Origin: Armatimonadota bacterium
GTDB taxonomy: Bacteria; Armatimonadota; JAAZEB01
Length of the DNA: 13,333 nucleotides
Direction of reading: 5' to 3'
NCBI GenBank assembly: GCA_012841485.1
Contig: DUUU01000635.1
Span: forward strand, 1-13,333
Shown here: positions 1 to 7,461 of the stretch, in pieces
Layout: the number at the start of each line of letters is the position of its first letter
Numbering within the stretch: the first letter of the stretch is position 1
Made by a program: the position numbers and the translations under genes
Notes under the pieces: generated by a model
What the model saw: the letters and a program-made list of their open reading frames with translations, nothing else
Databases searched by the model: none
What the model was told of the DNA's origin: nothing

Positions 1-773
1 GAAGCCTGGCGGAGGACCTGACGGACGCTCTCCTGAAAGGTGCCCACCTGCGCCTCCAAATCGGCAAGCTCTTCGGCGGCGTGCGCGACGGCATCGGAAC
101 CATCGGCCGGACTGGCCTGGACGGCGATGATGCGCGAGCGAAGGTTGGTGAGCGCCGCGAGGATCCGGGCGATCTCCGCGCGTAGGCGCTCGCGGGTACG
201 CCCCAGTTCCAGACAGGTCTGCGCCTGCGATTCGAGTGAGCGCGCCGCTTCGGCGTACTGCTCGTGCACGAAGTGGTCGCTGGCCGCATCGGCGCGCGCG
301 CGCATCGCGGCCGCCTGGCGAAGGAACTCCGCCGCCTCGTTGTTGCGCAGATGGCGATCGAGGGTCTGCCAGAGGCGAGCGAGCTCGCGCACTCTCTTGG
401 CCAGCTTGCGCGCCCCATCCGGCGCGCTCGCGAGAAGCTGCCGGGTGCCACGGTTGCCGCGGCGCACCAGGTGAGCGATCTCAGCTGCCAGCGCCGAGGC
501 CTCTCTCGACCACTCCTCCGGATCCTCCTCCTTGGGTTTGACGTGCGGCCCCCAGCGCCAGCGTCGTTCCCGTGCGGGCGTGGGCGGCGAGGGGACGCGA
601 AGCCGCCCCCCCAGGGCATAGCGAAGCGCCCAGGCAACGATCAGGAACGGCAGCAGCAGCGTGATCACGAAGACCACCAACGCCACGACCGCCTTCAGTG
701 CCACCAGCGCCGCGCCTGCCACTACGATGCCCAACCCAACAAGTAAGAGAACTCGGAACAGCGTTCCGAACAT
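1..773 (-). CDS. Membrane-anchored helical protein of unknown function (3' end outside window)
   Basis: I do not recognise this protein. Reading the minus strand from the ATG at 773-771 gives 257 codons with no stop before the window edge. Residues about 5-53 are strongly hydrophobic, long enough for two closely spaced membrane segments or a hairpin anchor (LLLVGLGIVVAGAAL and VALVVFVITLLLPFLIVAWAL). A basic, Trp- and Pro-containing linker follows (about 55-90; RERRWRWGPH, then an acidic KEEDPEEW). From residue 90 onward the chain is almost entirely Arg/Ala/Glu/Leu-rich helix with coiled-coil character. The likely topology is a membrane anchor with a cytoplasmic helical domain, but this is inference. 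The start is supported by AAGGGG just upstream and by a near-consensus promoter about 30 nt upstream. It is transcribed divergently from pckA. No catalytic motif is visible; a structural or scaffold role is only a guess. Confidence 0.75.
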   Translation of the reverse strand, partial: MFGTLFRVLLLVGLGIVVAGAALVALKAVVALVVFVITLLLPFLIVAWALRYALGGRLRVPSPPTPARERRWRWGPHVKPKEEDPEEWSREASALAAEIAHLVRRGNRGTRQLLASAPDGARKLAKRVRELARLWQTLDRHLRNNEAAEFLRQAAAMRARADAASDHFVHEQYAEAARSLESQAQTCLELGRTRERLRAEIARILAALTNLRSRIIAVQASPADGSDAVAHAAEELADLEAQVGTFQESVRQVLRQA

Positions 774-807
774 GGCCCCTTGCCCTTTCAAGAAGCGTGC
801 CGTGATC

Positions 808-837
808 ATTATACCACCCGGCGTAACAGCGGGTCAA
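808..837 (-). promoter_or_regulatory. Sigma-70-type promoter for the minus-strand membrane protein
   Basis: On the minus strand, TTGACC (837-832) and a perfect TATAAT (813-808) are separated by 18 nt. Transcription would start near 801, leaving a leader of about 28 nt before the ATG at 773. The match is among the strongest in the window. Confidence 0.75.
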
Positions 838-1052
838 ACCGCCTCTGATGCGGGCGGGGAGTGCGTTCTACGGGCAGATAGCGACAGGTTTCTGCCGGTG
901 CCGGGTGCCGGCAGGATCGGCTACCGCCAGACACATGGCGATCACTCAATGGCCCGCATCCATGCCTCTACGACCCGGAATCACGCGGGCCTTTCGGTCC
1001 GCGCACCCGTTGGCCAGCGCCCGCCCGATCTTCCGTTCCAGCGGCCCTGATG

Positions 1053-1097
1053 CACACCCCCGGGTGTGGTTTACCTCGCATGATGCGGTGGTATCAC
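1053..1097 (+). promoter_or_regulatory. Possible pckA promoter with overlapping operator-like palindromes
   Basis: A weak promoter-like pair, TTTACC (1070-1075) and TATCAC (1092-1097), has a 16-nt spacer. The palindrome CACACCC-CC-GGGTGTG (1053-1068) ends just before the putative -35, and CGCAT-G-ATGCG (1077-1087) lies inside the spacer. That arrangement would suit a DNA-binding regulator acting on pckA. The promoter match is poor and the pairing with the repeats could be chance in GC-rich DNA. Confidence 0.25.
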
Positions 1098-1228
1098 TGG
1101 TTGTCGAGAGGGCCGAGAGGCGCTGCCGCCATGGGTTTGCTGCCGACCGCGTTGGCGACAGGGTGACGCGCCGATTGGCGCCGGGCCGATGCGCCCGACC
1201 GGAGCCCTCGGGAACGGGAGCACGCCGA

Positions 1229-2815
1229 ATGCCGCAGAGTAGGGTGGGGCTGCAAGAGCAGGGCCTGGTGAACCTGGGACGGATGTACTGGAATCTCTGT
1301 CCTGCGGTGCTGGTGGAGCTGGCACTGGCGCGGCGTGAGGGGATCCTGGCGAGTACGGGCGCACTGGCCGTCAAGACGGGTTCGCGAACCGGCCGGTCGC
1401 CCAAGGACAAGTTTATCGTCGAGGATCCGGCCAGCCACGATCAGATTCACTGGGGACGAGTGAACCGGCCCTTCCCGCGCGACCGGTTCGAGTCGCTCTA
1501 CACGCAGGTACTGGGCTATCTGCAGGGCCGAGACGTCTTTGTGGTGGACGCGATGGCGGGGGCCGACCCGCGCTACCAGGTGCCGATACGCGTGGTCAAC
1601 GAGTTGGCATGGCACAATCTCTTCGCGCGCCAGCTTTTCCGCCGGATCAGCGTGGAGGAGCAACACACCCACCGCCCGGAATACACCGTGATCGCCGCTC
1701 CCGGATTTCAGGCCGATCCCTCGCGACACGGCACCCACTCCGAGGCGTTCGTCATTCTCGATCTGGAGCGCAAGCTGGTGCTGATCGGCGGCACGCGCTA
1801 CGCCGGCGAGATGAAAAAGTCGGTCTTCAGCGCGCTCAACTACGAGTTGCCGCGCCGTGGCGTCTTTCCGATGCACTGCGCCGCCAACGTTGGCGCCGAG
1901 GGCGACGTCGCGCTCTTCTTCGGGCTCTCCGGCACGGGGAAAACGAGCCTTTCGGCGGACCCAAAACGATGCCTCATCGGGGATGATGAGCACGGGTGGA
2001 GCGACGATGGCGTCTTCAACTTTGAGGGAGGGTGCTACGCCAAGTGCTTCCGTCTGTCTCGCAAGTACGAGCCGCAGATCTGGAACGCGCTCTGCTTTGG
2101 CTCCGTGCTCGAGAACGTGATCCTGGATCCGGAGACGCGCGTGCCGGACTATGATGATGATTCGGTCACGGAGAACACGCGCGCGGCCTACCCGGTCGAG
2201 TTCATTGAGAACGCGATGGTCACGGGCGTTGCGGGCCACCCGACCGCGGTGCTCTTCCTCGCCGCGGATGCCTTTGGAATCTTGCCTCCCATCTCCCGGC
2301 TGAGCCGCAACCAGGCGCTCTTCCACTTCCTCTCCGGCTACACCGCCAAGCTGGCGGGCACCGAGACGGGAATGGGCGATGAGCCAGAGGCCACCTTTAG
2401 CACTTGCTTTGGGGCGCCCTTCCTGCCACTCGCGCCCGGGGTGTATGCCGATATGCTCGGGCAGCGCCTGGATCGCCACGGCTCTCGCGTCTATCTGGTG
2501 AACACCGGATGGGTGGGGGGGCCCTATGGAGTGGGGAGCCGGATCAGCATCTCCTACACCCGGGCGATGGTCGATGCGGCTATCACGGGCCGGCTGGATG
2601 GCGTTGCCTGGCGCACCGACCCGGTGTTTGGCATCGAGGTGCCGGCTGAGTGCCCTGGCGTGCCCCCCGAGCTCCTCGACCAGCGCTCGAACTGGGCGAG
2701 CCCGGCCGAATATGACCATCGCGCCCGCGAGCTGGCCGACCGTTTCATCCGAAACTTCGCGCAGTTTAAAGATGTCCCGAAAGAGATATCTCAGGCAGGA
2801 CCTCGCCCAGGCTAG
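1229..2815 (+). CDS. pckA: Phosphoenolpyruvate carboxykinase (ATP)
   Basis: Converts oxaloacetate and ATP to phosphoenolpyruvate, CO2 and ADP, the entry step of gluconeogenesis in the cytoplasm. The 528-residue product has the normal length for the ATP-dependent family. Visible signatures are TGRSPKDKF (residues 54-62, substrate-binding Arg56), [11 protein letters not shown] (191-201, including the metal-site lysine), [10 protein letters not shown] (213-222, metal-ligand His216), the P-loop GLSGTGKTS (232-240), the metal-binding GDDEHGW (251-257) and the adenine-side [22 protein letters not shown] region (about 377-398). The C-terminal [23 protein letters not shown] is also typical. No key residue is missing. 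I chose the ATG at 1229 because GGGAG at 1216-1220 sits 8 nt upstream and the length then fits the family. The open frame back to 848 is not homologous-looking. It is followed by a hairpin terminator and then fba in the same direction. Confidence 0.96.
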   Translation: MPQSRVGLQEQGLVNLGRMYWNLCPAVLVELALARREGILASTGALAVKTGSRTGRSPKDKFIVEDPASHDQIHWGRVNRPFPRDRFESLYTQVLGYLQGRDVFVVDAMAGADPRYQVPIRVVNELAWHNLFARQLFRRISVEEQHTHRPEYTVIAAPGFQADPSRHGTHSEAFVILDLERKLVLIGGTRYAGEMKKSVFSALNYELPRRGVFPMHCAANVGAEGDVALFFGLSGTGKTSLSADPKRCLIGDDEHGWSDDGVFNFEGGCYAKCFRLSRKYEPQIWNALCFGSVLENVILDPETRVPDYDDDSVTENTRAAYPVEFIENAMVTGVAGHPTAVLFLAADAFGILPPISRLSRNQALFHFLSGYTAKLAGTETGMGDEPEATFSTCFGAPFLPLAPGVYADMLGQRLDRHGSRVYLVNTGWVGGPYGVGSRISISYTRAMVDAAITGRLDGVAWRTDPVFGIEVPAECPGVPPELLDQRSNWASPAEYDHRARELADRFIRNFAQFKDVPKEISQAGPRPG

Positions 2816-2850
2816 GGCGAAACCCAGAAGTGAATAGTGCAGGAGCACGG

Positions 2851-2878
2851 ACGCCGCGCGCTCGCTGCGCGGCGTTTC
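2851..2878 (+). terminator. Intrinsic terminator after pckA
   Basis: A perfect 9-bp GC-rich stem, ACGCCGCGC (2851-2859) with GCGCGGCGT (2867-2875), encloses a 7-nt loop and is followed by a short T-rich stretch (TTTCGT). It lies 36 nt past the pckA stop and before fba, so the two genes are probably separate transcription units. The short T tract makes termination possibly partial. Confidence 0.65.
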
Positions 2879-2938
2879 GTCGCGTCTGGCGCATAATGGC
2901 CCGATTGCCACCACTATCTCAGAGAGGAGCCCTTTGTC

Positions 2939-3934
2939 ATGCCGCTGATGACCACCAAGCCGATGTTCGATCTCGCCTATGATGGCGGGTTCGCGATCGG
3001 CGCTTTTAACGTCAACAACATGGAGATCATCCAGGGGATCATCGAGGCCGCTAAGGAAGAGCGCGCCCCCCTCATCCTCCAAATCTCCAAGGGTGCCCGT
3101 GAGTACGCGAAGATGTCGTACCTGCGCGCCCTGATCAACGCTGCGGTGGAAGATTCCGGCGATCTTCCGATCGCGATCCATCTGGATCATGGCGATACCG
3201 TTGAGTTGTGCAAGCAGTGCGTGGAGGATGGCTTCACCAGCATCATGATCGACGCCTCGAAGCACCCCTTCGAGGAGAACATCCGGATCACCAAGGAAGT
3301 CGTCGATTACTGCCACCCGCGCGGCGTCACCGTCGAGGCGGAGCTGGGCCAGCTGGGCGGCATCGAGGAGCACGTGGTCGGCGTCGATGACCCGATGAAG
3401 CACCTCACCGACCCGAACCAGGTGGCCGAGTTCTGGCAGCGCACCAAGTGCGATTCGCTCGCCGTCGCTATCGGCACCAGCCACGGCGCCTACAAGTTCA
3501 AGAGTGCGCCGAAGCTCGCCATTGACCGCGTCTCCGAGATCATGGAGAAGGCCCCCGGCCTGCCGCTCGTCATGCACGGCAGCAGCAGCGTTCTCAAGGA
3601 GTTCGTCGACGAGATCAACAAGTACGGCGGCAACATGCCCAACACCATGGGCGTTCCTGAGAGCGCCGTCACCCAGGTCTCGAAGATGGGCATGTGCAAG
3701 GTGAACATCGACACCGACCTGCGCCTGGCGCTCACCGCCAAGATCCGCAAGACCTTCGCCGAGAAGCCGGCCGAGTTTGACCCGCGCAAGTACCTGGGCC
3801 CCGGCCGCGAGGCGATCAAGGAGATGGTGAAGCACAAGCTGCACGTGCTTGGCGTCGCCGGCAAGGCCGATGCCGTTGTCGAGCAGTGGAAGAAGCTCGG
3901 TTGCCCCGTGCCTGACTACTACAAGAACAAGTAG
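2939..3934 (+). CDS. fba: Fructose-bisphosphate aldolase, class II
   Basis: Catalyses reversible cleavage of fructose 1,6-bisphosphate to dihydroxyacetone phosphate and glyceraldehyde 3-phosphate, using a divalent metal, in glycolysis and gluconeogenesis. The 331 residues cover the full TIM barrel. Visible motifs are GAFNVNNME (21-29), IHLDHGD (80-86, catalytic Asp83 and zinc-ligand His84), VEAELGQLGG (132-141), IGTSHGAYK (178-186, zinc-ligand His182), VMHGSSS (211-217, zinc-ligand His213) and KVNIDTDLR (254-262, phosphate/substrate binding). All expected ligands are present. The start at 2939 is set by AGAGGAG (2923-2929), 9 nt upstream; a second in-frame ATG three codons later is possible. 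No convincing promoter is visible between the pckA terminator and the start, only a CATAAT at 2892-2897 without a good -35. The gene is convergent with the Ntn hydrolase gene. Confidence 0.95.
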   Translation: MPLMTTKPMFDLAYDGGFAIGAFNVNNMEIIQGIIEAAKEERAPLILQISKGAREYAKMSYLRALINAAVEDSGDLPIAIHLDHGDTVELCKQCVEDGFTSIMIDASKHPFEENIRITKEVVDYCHPRGVTVEAELGQLGGIEEHVVGVDDPMKHLTDPNQVAEFWQRTKCDSLAVAIGTSHGAYKFKSAPKLAIDRVSEIMEKAPGLPLVMHGSSSVLKEFVDEINKYGGNMPNTMGVPESAVTQVSKMGMCKVNIDTDLRLALTAKIRKTFAEKPAEFDPRKYLGPGREAIKEMVKHKLHVLGVAGKADAVVEQWKKLGCPVPDYYKNK

Positions 3935-3937
3935 TCA

Positions 3938-4017
3938 CGGCCACGGTCAGGAGTGGAGTGGCCGCCTCGCGGCCCTCTACCTCGGTCACGCGGACCCTCC
4001 TCGCTCGGGGAGGGCCC
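3938..4017. terminator. Cluster of three hairpins between convergent genes
   Basis: Three inverted repeats fill the spacer between fba and the minus-strand hydrolase: CGGCCAC (3938-3944)/GTGGCCG (3958-3964); GGCCGC (3960-3965)/GCGGCC (3969-3974) with a 3-nt loop, mutually exclusive with part of the first; and GGACCCTCC (3992-4000)/GGAGGGCCC (4009-4017) with one mismatch. None is followed by a real T tract on either strand, so any terminator role, probably bidirectional, is inferred from position. Confidence 0.4.
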
Positions 4018-4073
4018 GCGCGAACTCTGCCTGCGTGCCCGCGGAGAACGCCCCTTCTGCAGTGGACGCAGGC

Positions 4074-5369
4074 TTACGGGCGCGCCAGTTCCTGGAGCGC
4101 CGCCAGATTCCCCTTCGCCTGCTCCTGAACCCACGTTCCGAGCAGCTCTTCCGCTCTGGCAGCGCGCCCGCTTGCCAGGAGCGCGCGTGCTTCCTCGCGA
4201 ATCGCCTGCTGCCGGGCATACATCGCCCGCTCCATCTCCTCGAAGCGCGTGATCTCTCCAGTAACGGCCTGCCCGGCCCTATCCACGCTGCCATCGATGA
4301 GCGCGCGCGGCGTCTCGCGGATCCCCATGAAGAGAGGGAAGGCGAGAGAACGAGCTGGGAAGGTGATCCATGCGCTTGTGAGGATCTCCGGACAGGCCTG
4401 GTCGATCTCAACCGTCATCCCGGAGATGGAGGACTCAAGGCAGAGCGAGGGGTGTCGCGAGGTGTGATGGAACGTGGTGAACTCCACGGGGCGCGGAGCC
4501 TGGCGCAGCGCCTCCGCGCCCGGCGTATCGGCGCGCAGGCTGAAGTAGACGCCCTCGGGATGGAGACGAGACTGCACCTCGATGGCGTTGTTGCTCACCT
4601 CTAGGGCCGTGCCCTCCCTGTCCACGAAGAGCCAGTGCGTGCCCGTCTTGGCCCCGCCCGCATACCAACCACGGCCGACAAACTCGCGGATGATCTCCAG
4701 TGCTTCGGCGCAACAGGAAGCGCGCTCCGCGATGTGGCGGAGGAGGAAGGTGTTCATCATCCCGCGGAAGCGCGGCCGGACCTCCTGAAGGCCCATCATA
4801 TCGGCCGACCCGGCGAGCCCGCGCTCGTTGACCATCATCATCGCGGCGAGGACGCTCGCGTCGCTCACAGCGAGGAACGCCTGAACCCCCGGTGACGCGG
4901 AACGCACCACGAAAGCGGATTGCGCTCGCGCGACGTTGTCGCGCGTCTTATGAAACAGGATCGCGTTCCCCGCTGTCTCCGCCGGCGCGATGGTGTAAGA
5001 GGTGCACTCATCCTCGTTCGCGGCGGGATCAGGCGCGCCCTCCTCCTCATGAAGGAAGAGACCGCGATAGACCCCGGCGATGAATGCGAGGTAAAGCTCA
5101 CCATCGACTCCGGCGGTGTGCGCGATGCCGAGCGCCTCCTCGATCCAATGGGGCGCAATCTGTTCGGCAATCTCAACGAAGCGCCGCGAGCGGGCGAGGA
5201 GCACCTCGGGCGTCAGGCCGCGCTCCCTCGCCGGCGCCAGGAAGAGCGACTCCAGGTCGCCGTGGATCGAGCTCCTGTTTGCCTGGCCCCAGAGCGTGCC
5301 AACCTCCTCCGGAGAGCCAGAGAGCTCAATGGCTGGCGCCTCCGCGCGCATATCACGGGATTGTGTCAT
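4074..5369 (-). CDS. C45/AAT-like N-terminal-nucleophile hydrolase or acyltransferase
   Basis: The 431-residue product resembles the C45 peptidase / acyl-CoA:6-aminopenicillanate acyltransferase-like family, Ntn hydrolases that cut themselves before a cysteine which becomes the nucleophile. The candidate site is NEDE|CTSYTIAPAE, giving Cys122 at the N-terminus of the mature chain. Family-like elements follow: AGNAILFHKTRDN (133-145), MVNERGLAGSAD (179-190), LEVSNNAIE (256-264), a SRHPSLCLES segment (304-313) and TSAWITFPARSLAFPLFMG (331-349). There is no signal peptide, so it is probably cytoplasmic. The natural substrate cannot be read from sequence; bacterial relatives act on amide bonds of varied small molecules. 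The start at 5369 is favoured because GGAGG lies 8 nt upstream in ATGGAGGGTGAACGG. An upstream open extension of 41 residues is Pro/Gly-rich and unlike the family. It is divergent from nadE. An acid (Glu) instead of the usual Gly precedes the nucleophile. Confidence 0.78.
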   Translation of the reverse strand: MTQSRDMRAEAPAIELSGSPEEVGTLWGQANRSSIHGDLESLFLAPARERGLTPEVLLARSRRFVEIAEQIAPHWIEEALGIAHTAGVDGELYLAFIAGVYRGLFLHEEEGAPDPAANEDECTSYTIAPAETAGNAILFHKTRDNVARAQSAFVVRSASPGVQAFLAVSDASVLAAMMMVNERGLAGSADMMGLQEVRPRFRGMMNTFLLRHIAERASCCAEALEIIREFVGRGWYAGGAKTGTHWLFVDREGTALEVSNNAIEVQSRLHPEGVYFSLRADTPGAEALRQAPRPVEFTTFHHTSRHPSLCLESSISGMTVEIDQACPEILTSAWITFPARSLAFPLFMGIRETPRALIDGSVDRAGQAVTGEITRFEEMERAMYARQQAIREEARALLASGRAARAEELLGTWVQEQAKGNLAALQELARP

Positions 5370-5508
5370 CCGTTCACCCTCCATTGGCCGGCTGGGTGCC
5401 GGTCCACCGGGTGGTTGCTTCCACGGCGCGCCCGGCCCCTCCTGCGCCGATTCGGTCCGACCGGCTGAAACTCGCCCGCGGCAGCTCCCCACGGGTGCGT
5501 ACTGTGCG

Positions 5509-5537
5509 TTGCGAGCCGCCAGGTGTTATGCTAGAAT
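5509..5537 (+). promoter_or_regulatory. Sigma-70-type promoter for nadE
   Basis: TTGCGA (5509-5514) and TAGAAT (5532-5537) are separated by exactly 17 nt. Transcription would begin near 5544. That start lies at the end of an AGGGGGA sequence (5538-5544) that would otherwise serve as ribosome binding site for an ATG at 5551. The promoter therefore argues for translation from the ATG at 5575. Confidence 0.7.
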
Positions 5538-5574
5538 AGGGGGACGGTCAATGACCGCCGAGAGGACCCACGAG

Positions 5575-7308
5575 ATGGAGACGCTGCGAATCGGCTTGTA
5601 TCAGATGAACGCCTGGGTGGGCGATCTGGACCGGAACGTCCAGACGATCCTGACGGCCCTGGAGGAGGCCCGCGCCCGCGGGGTGGACGTGGTTGCCTTT
5701 CCAGAGCTCGCGATCACTGGGTGCCCGCCCGACGACTTGTTGCTGAGACCCCGCTTTCTCCAGGAAAACCGGCGCGCGCTCGAGCGCGTGGCTGCGGCGA
5801 CCACGGGCCTGACGGCCATCGTCGGCTTCGTCGACTTCCAGGAGAGCCTTTTCAACGCTGCCGCCGTCCTCCATAATGGCCATCTCGCCGGGGTACACCA
5901 CAAGCGCGTTCTCTCCAGGTCGGGTGCGTTTGACGAGACGCGCTACTTCCAGCCGGGCGAGGAAACCCGCGTCTTCTCGCTGAACGGCATCACCTTCGGT
6001 ATTGGCATCGGCGAGGAGAGCTGGTATCCGGAGGGGCCGGTCGGCGCCCAGTGCCTCCTGGGAGGGGCGCAAGTGGTTTTTAACCTCAGCGCCACGCCCT
6101 TCGTGATGGGCCATCGGCCCGCTCGCGAGCGGAGGCTTGCTATCCGGGCCGCCGAGGATGCCTGCCTTCTCGCGTATCTCAACGGCACGGGCGGCCAGGA
6201 CGAGCTCGTCTTTGACGGCGGCTCGGTGCTCCTCGGGCCGGATGGCGAGGTGCTCCTGCGCGCGCCCGTCTTTGCCGAGACGCTGGTGGTCGCCGATCTT
6301 GACCTCTCGAGCGTGACGCGCGCGCGCCTGCGGGATCCCTCCTGGGGGCAGCGCCGGCGGGCGCGCCGGGCCGGAGGCGAGGCGGTGGAGCGGGTGATCC
6401 TGGAGCCGGTGGCGCTAAGGCCGGACCGCCCACCGGTGGCGGCGGAATCGGCTCCCGTGCCGGATCGCCTGGAAGAGGTGTACACTGCGCTGGTGACCGG
6501 CACGCGCGACTACGTGACCAAGAACGGCTTTAAGGATGTGGTGATCGGGCTCAGCGGCGGGATCGACTCGGCGCTGGTCGCGTGCATCGCCGTCGATGCC
6601 CTGGGCAAGGAGCACGTCGTCGGGGTCAACATGCCCTCAGTCTACTCGTCGGAAGAGACGCGCGCGGACGCCCGCCTGATTGCCGAAAACCTGGGGATTC
6701 GCTTCCTGACGATCCCGATTCAGGAGACGTTCGAGGCATACAAGCGCCAACTCGCCGAGGTGTTTGCTGGTCGCAAGCCGGATCTCACCGAGGAGAATCT
6801 GCAGGCGCGCATCCGGGCCAACCTGCTGATGGCGCTCTCCAACAAGTTCGGCTATCTCGTTCTCTCTTCGGGCAACAAGAGCGAGGTGGCCGCGGGTTAC
6901 GCTACGCTCTACGGCGATATGGCCGGCGGCTTCGCCGTGATCAAGGATGTGCCCAAGACGCTCGTGTGGGCGCTCGCGGAGTATCGGAATACGCTCGGCC
7001 CGGTGATCCCGGAGACCACGATCCGGCGTGAGCCGACGGCGGAGCTGCGCCCCGACCAAAAGGACACTGACTCGCTGCCGCCTTATGATCTTCTCGACAG
7101 GCTCGTAGCGCTCTACGTCGAGGAAGAGCGGAGCGCCGATGAGATCATCGGCCTCGGGTACGACGAGGAGCTGGTCCGGCGCGTGATCCGCATGATCGAC
7201 CGCGCCGAGTACAAGCGCCGGCAGGCGGCGCCCGGGGTAAAGATCACCGCCAGAGCGTTTGGCATCGACCGGCACGTGCCACTCACTCACGGCTATCGCG
7301 AGCTCTAA
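5575..7308 (+). CDS. nadE: NAD+ synthetase, two-domain type, with glutaminase domain lacking the catalytic Cys
   Basis: Makes NAD+ from deamido-NAD+ and ATP. The 577 residues comprise a nitrilase-fold glutaminase domain (about 1-265) and an NAD synthetase domain (about 295-577). The synthetase half is intact: IGLSGGIDSALV (324-335, ATP pyrophosphatase loop), SSGNKSEVAAGYATLYGDMAGGFAVIKD and the KDTDSLPPYDLLD region. In the glutaminase half, Glu44 (AFPELAITG) and Lys110 (GVHHKRVLS) of the Glu-Lys-Cys triad are present. The nucleophile position is glycine: FGIGIGEESW (141-150) stands where relatives have a Cys-Glu-Asp motif followed by Trp. The codon at 6010-6012 is GGC. The usual LPNYG loop after the lysine is also changed, to LSRSG. 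It probably uses free ammonia or a partner's. The start at 5575 has GAGAGGA (5560-5566) 8 nt upstream; an in-frame ATG at 5551 adds eight residues and is an alternative. It is divergent from the Ntn hydrolase. Confidence 0.93.
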   Translation: METLRIGLYQMNAWVGDLDRNVQTILTALEEARARGVDVVAFPELAITGCPPDDLLLRPRFLQENRRALERVAAATTGLTAIVGFVDFQESLFNAAAVLHNGHLAGVHHKRVLSRSGAFDETRYFQPGEETRVFSLNGITFGIGIGEESWYPEGPVGAQCLLGGAQVVFNLSATPFVMGHRPARERRLAIRAAEDACLLAYLNGTGGQDELVFDGGSVLLGPDGEVLLRAPVFAETLVVADLDLSSVTRARLRDPSWGQRRRARRAGGEAVERVILEPVALRPDRPPVAAESAPVPDRLEEVYTALVTGTRDYVTKNGFKDVVIGLSGGIDSALVACIAVDALGKEHVVGVNMPSVYSSEETRADARLIAENLGIRFLTIPIQETFEAYKRQLAEVFAGRKPDLTEENLQARIRANLLMALSNKFGYLVLSSGNKSEVAAGYATLYGDMAGGFAVIKDVPKTLVWALAEYRNTLGPVIPETTIRREPTAELRPDQKDTDSLPPYDLLDRLVALYVEEERSADEIIGLGYDEELVRRVIRMIDRAEYKRRQAAPGVKITARAFGIDRHVPLTHGYREL

Positions 7309-7311
7309 CCC

Positions 7312-7461
7312 GAAGTATTCACCAGAATACTTCAAAAGAAGGCTCTTGCCTGGTGGTACACCGTTGCCGCCACAAGCGCTTAGCCGGAAGTATTCACCAG
7401 AATACTTCAAAAGAAGGCTCTTGCCTGGTGGCACGCCGCTGCTGCCACAAGCGCCTGGCGG
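7312..7461. repeat. Tandem pair of 75-nt palindrome-containing repeats
   Basis: Two direct copies (7312-7386 and 7387-7461) begin 4 nt after the nadE stop. The first 45 nt are identical; the last 30 differ at seven positions, mostly transitions. Each copy opens with a perfect 9-bp inverted repeat, GAAGTATTC and GAATACTTC around ACCA (7312-7333 and 7387-7408), followed by AAAAGAAGG and a second weaker hairpin around GTGG...CCAC. The opening palindrome is AT-rich compared with its surroundings. The form suggests a REP- or MITE-like dispersed element duplicated in tandem. A 75-nt period equals 25 codons, but no convincing gene uses it. Family membership elsewhere in the genome cannot be judged here. 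Confidence 0.85.

Larger units (their letters stand above)
774..1228. other. Gene-free divergent intergenic region with inverted repeats
   Basis: This 455-nt stretch separates the divergent membrane-protein gene and pckA. The pckA reading frame stays open upstream to 848, but that extension has no family resemblance and I treat it as non-coding. It holds the minus-strand promoter and three inverted repeats. The first is CTGCCGG (892-898) / CCGGCAG (908-914) with a 9-nt loop. The second is CACACCC (1053-1059) / GGGTGTG (1062-1068) with a 2-nt centre. The third is CGCAT-G-ATGCG (1077-1087). I recognise no known riboswitch or RNA gene. Confidence 0.6.

Noticed and set aside
848..1228. N-terminal extension of PckA by 127 residues
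   Set aside because: Composition is Arg/Pro/Ala-rich noise with no family match; the ATG at 1229 has a good ribosome binding site and gives the normal family length.
1094..3844. Open reading frame of 916 codons on the minus strand across pckA and fba
   Set aside because: It is antisense to two clearly identified enzymes, has low-complexity His/Arg/Leu-rich composition expected from the complement of GC-rich codons, and shows no family motif.
5116..5574. Long upstream extension of the NadE frame
   Set aside because: It overlaps the minus-strand hydrolase gene and the nadE promoter, and NadE proteins normally begin close to the LRIGLYQMN segment.
7312..7461. CRISPR array
   Set aside because: There are only two copies, directly adjoining with no unique spacer of fixed length, and no cas genes.
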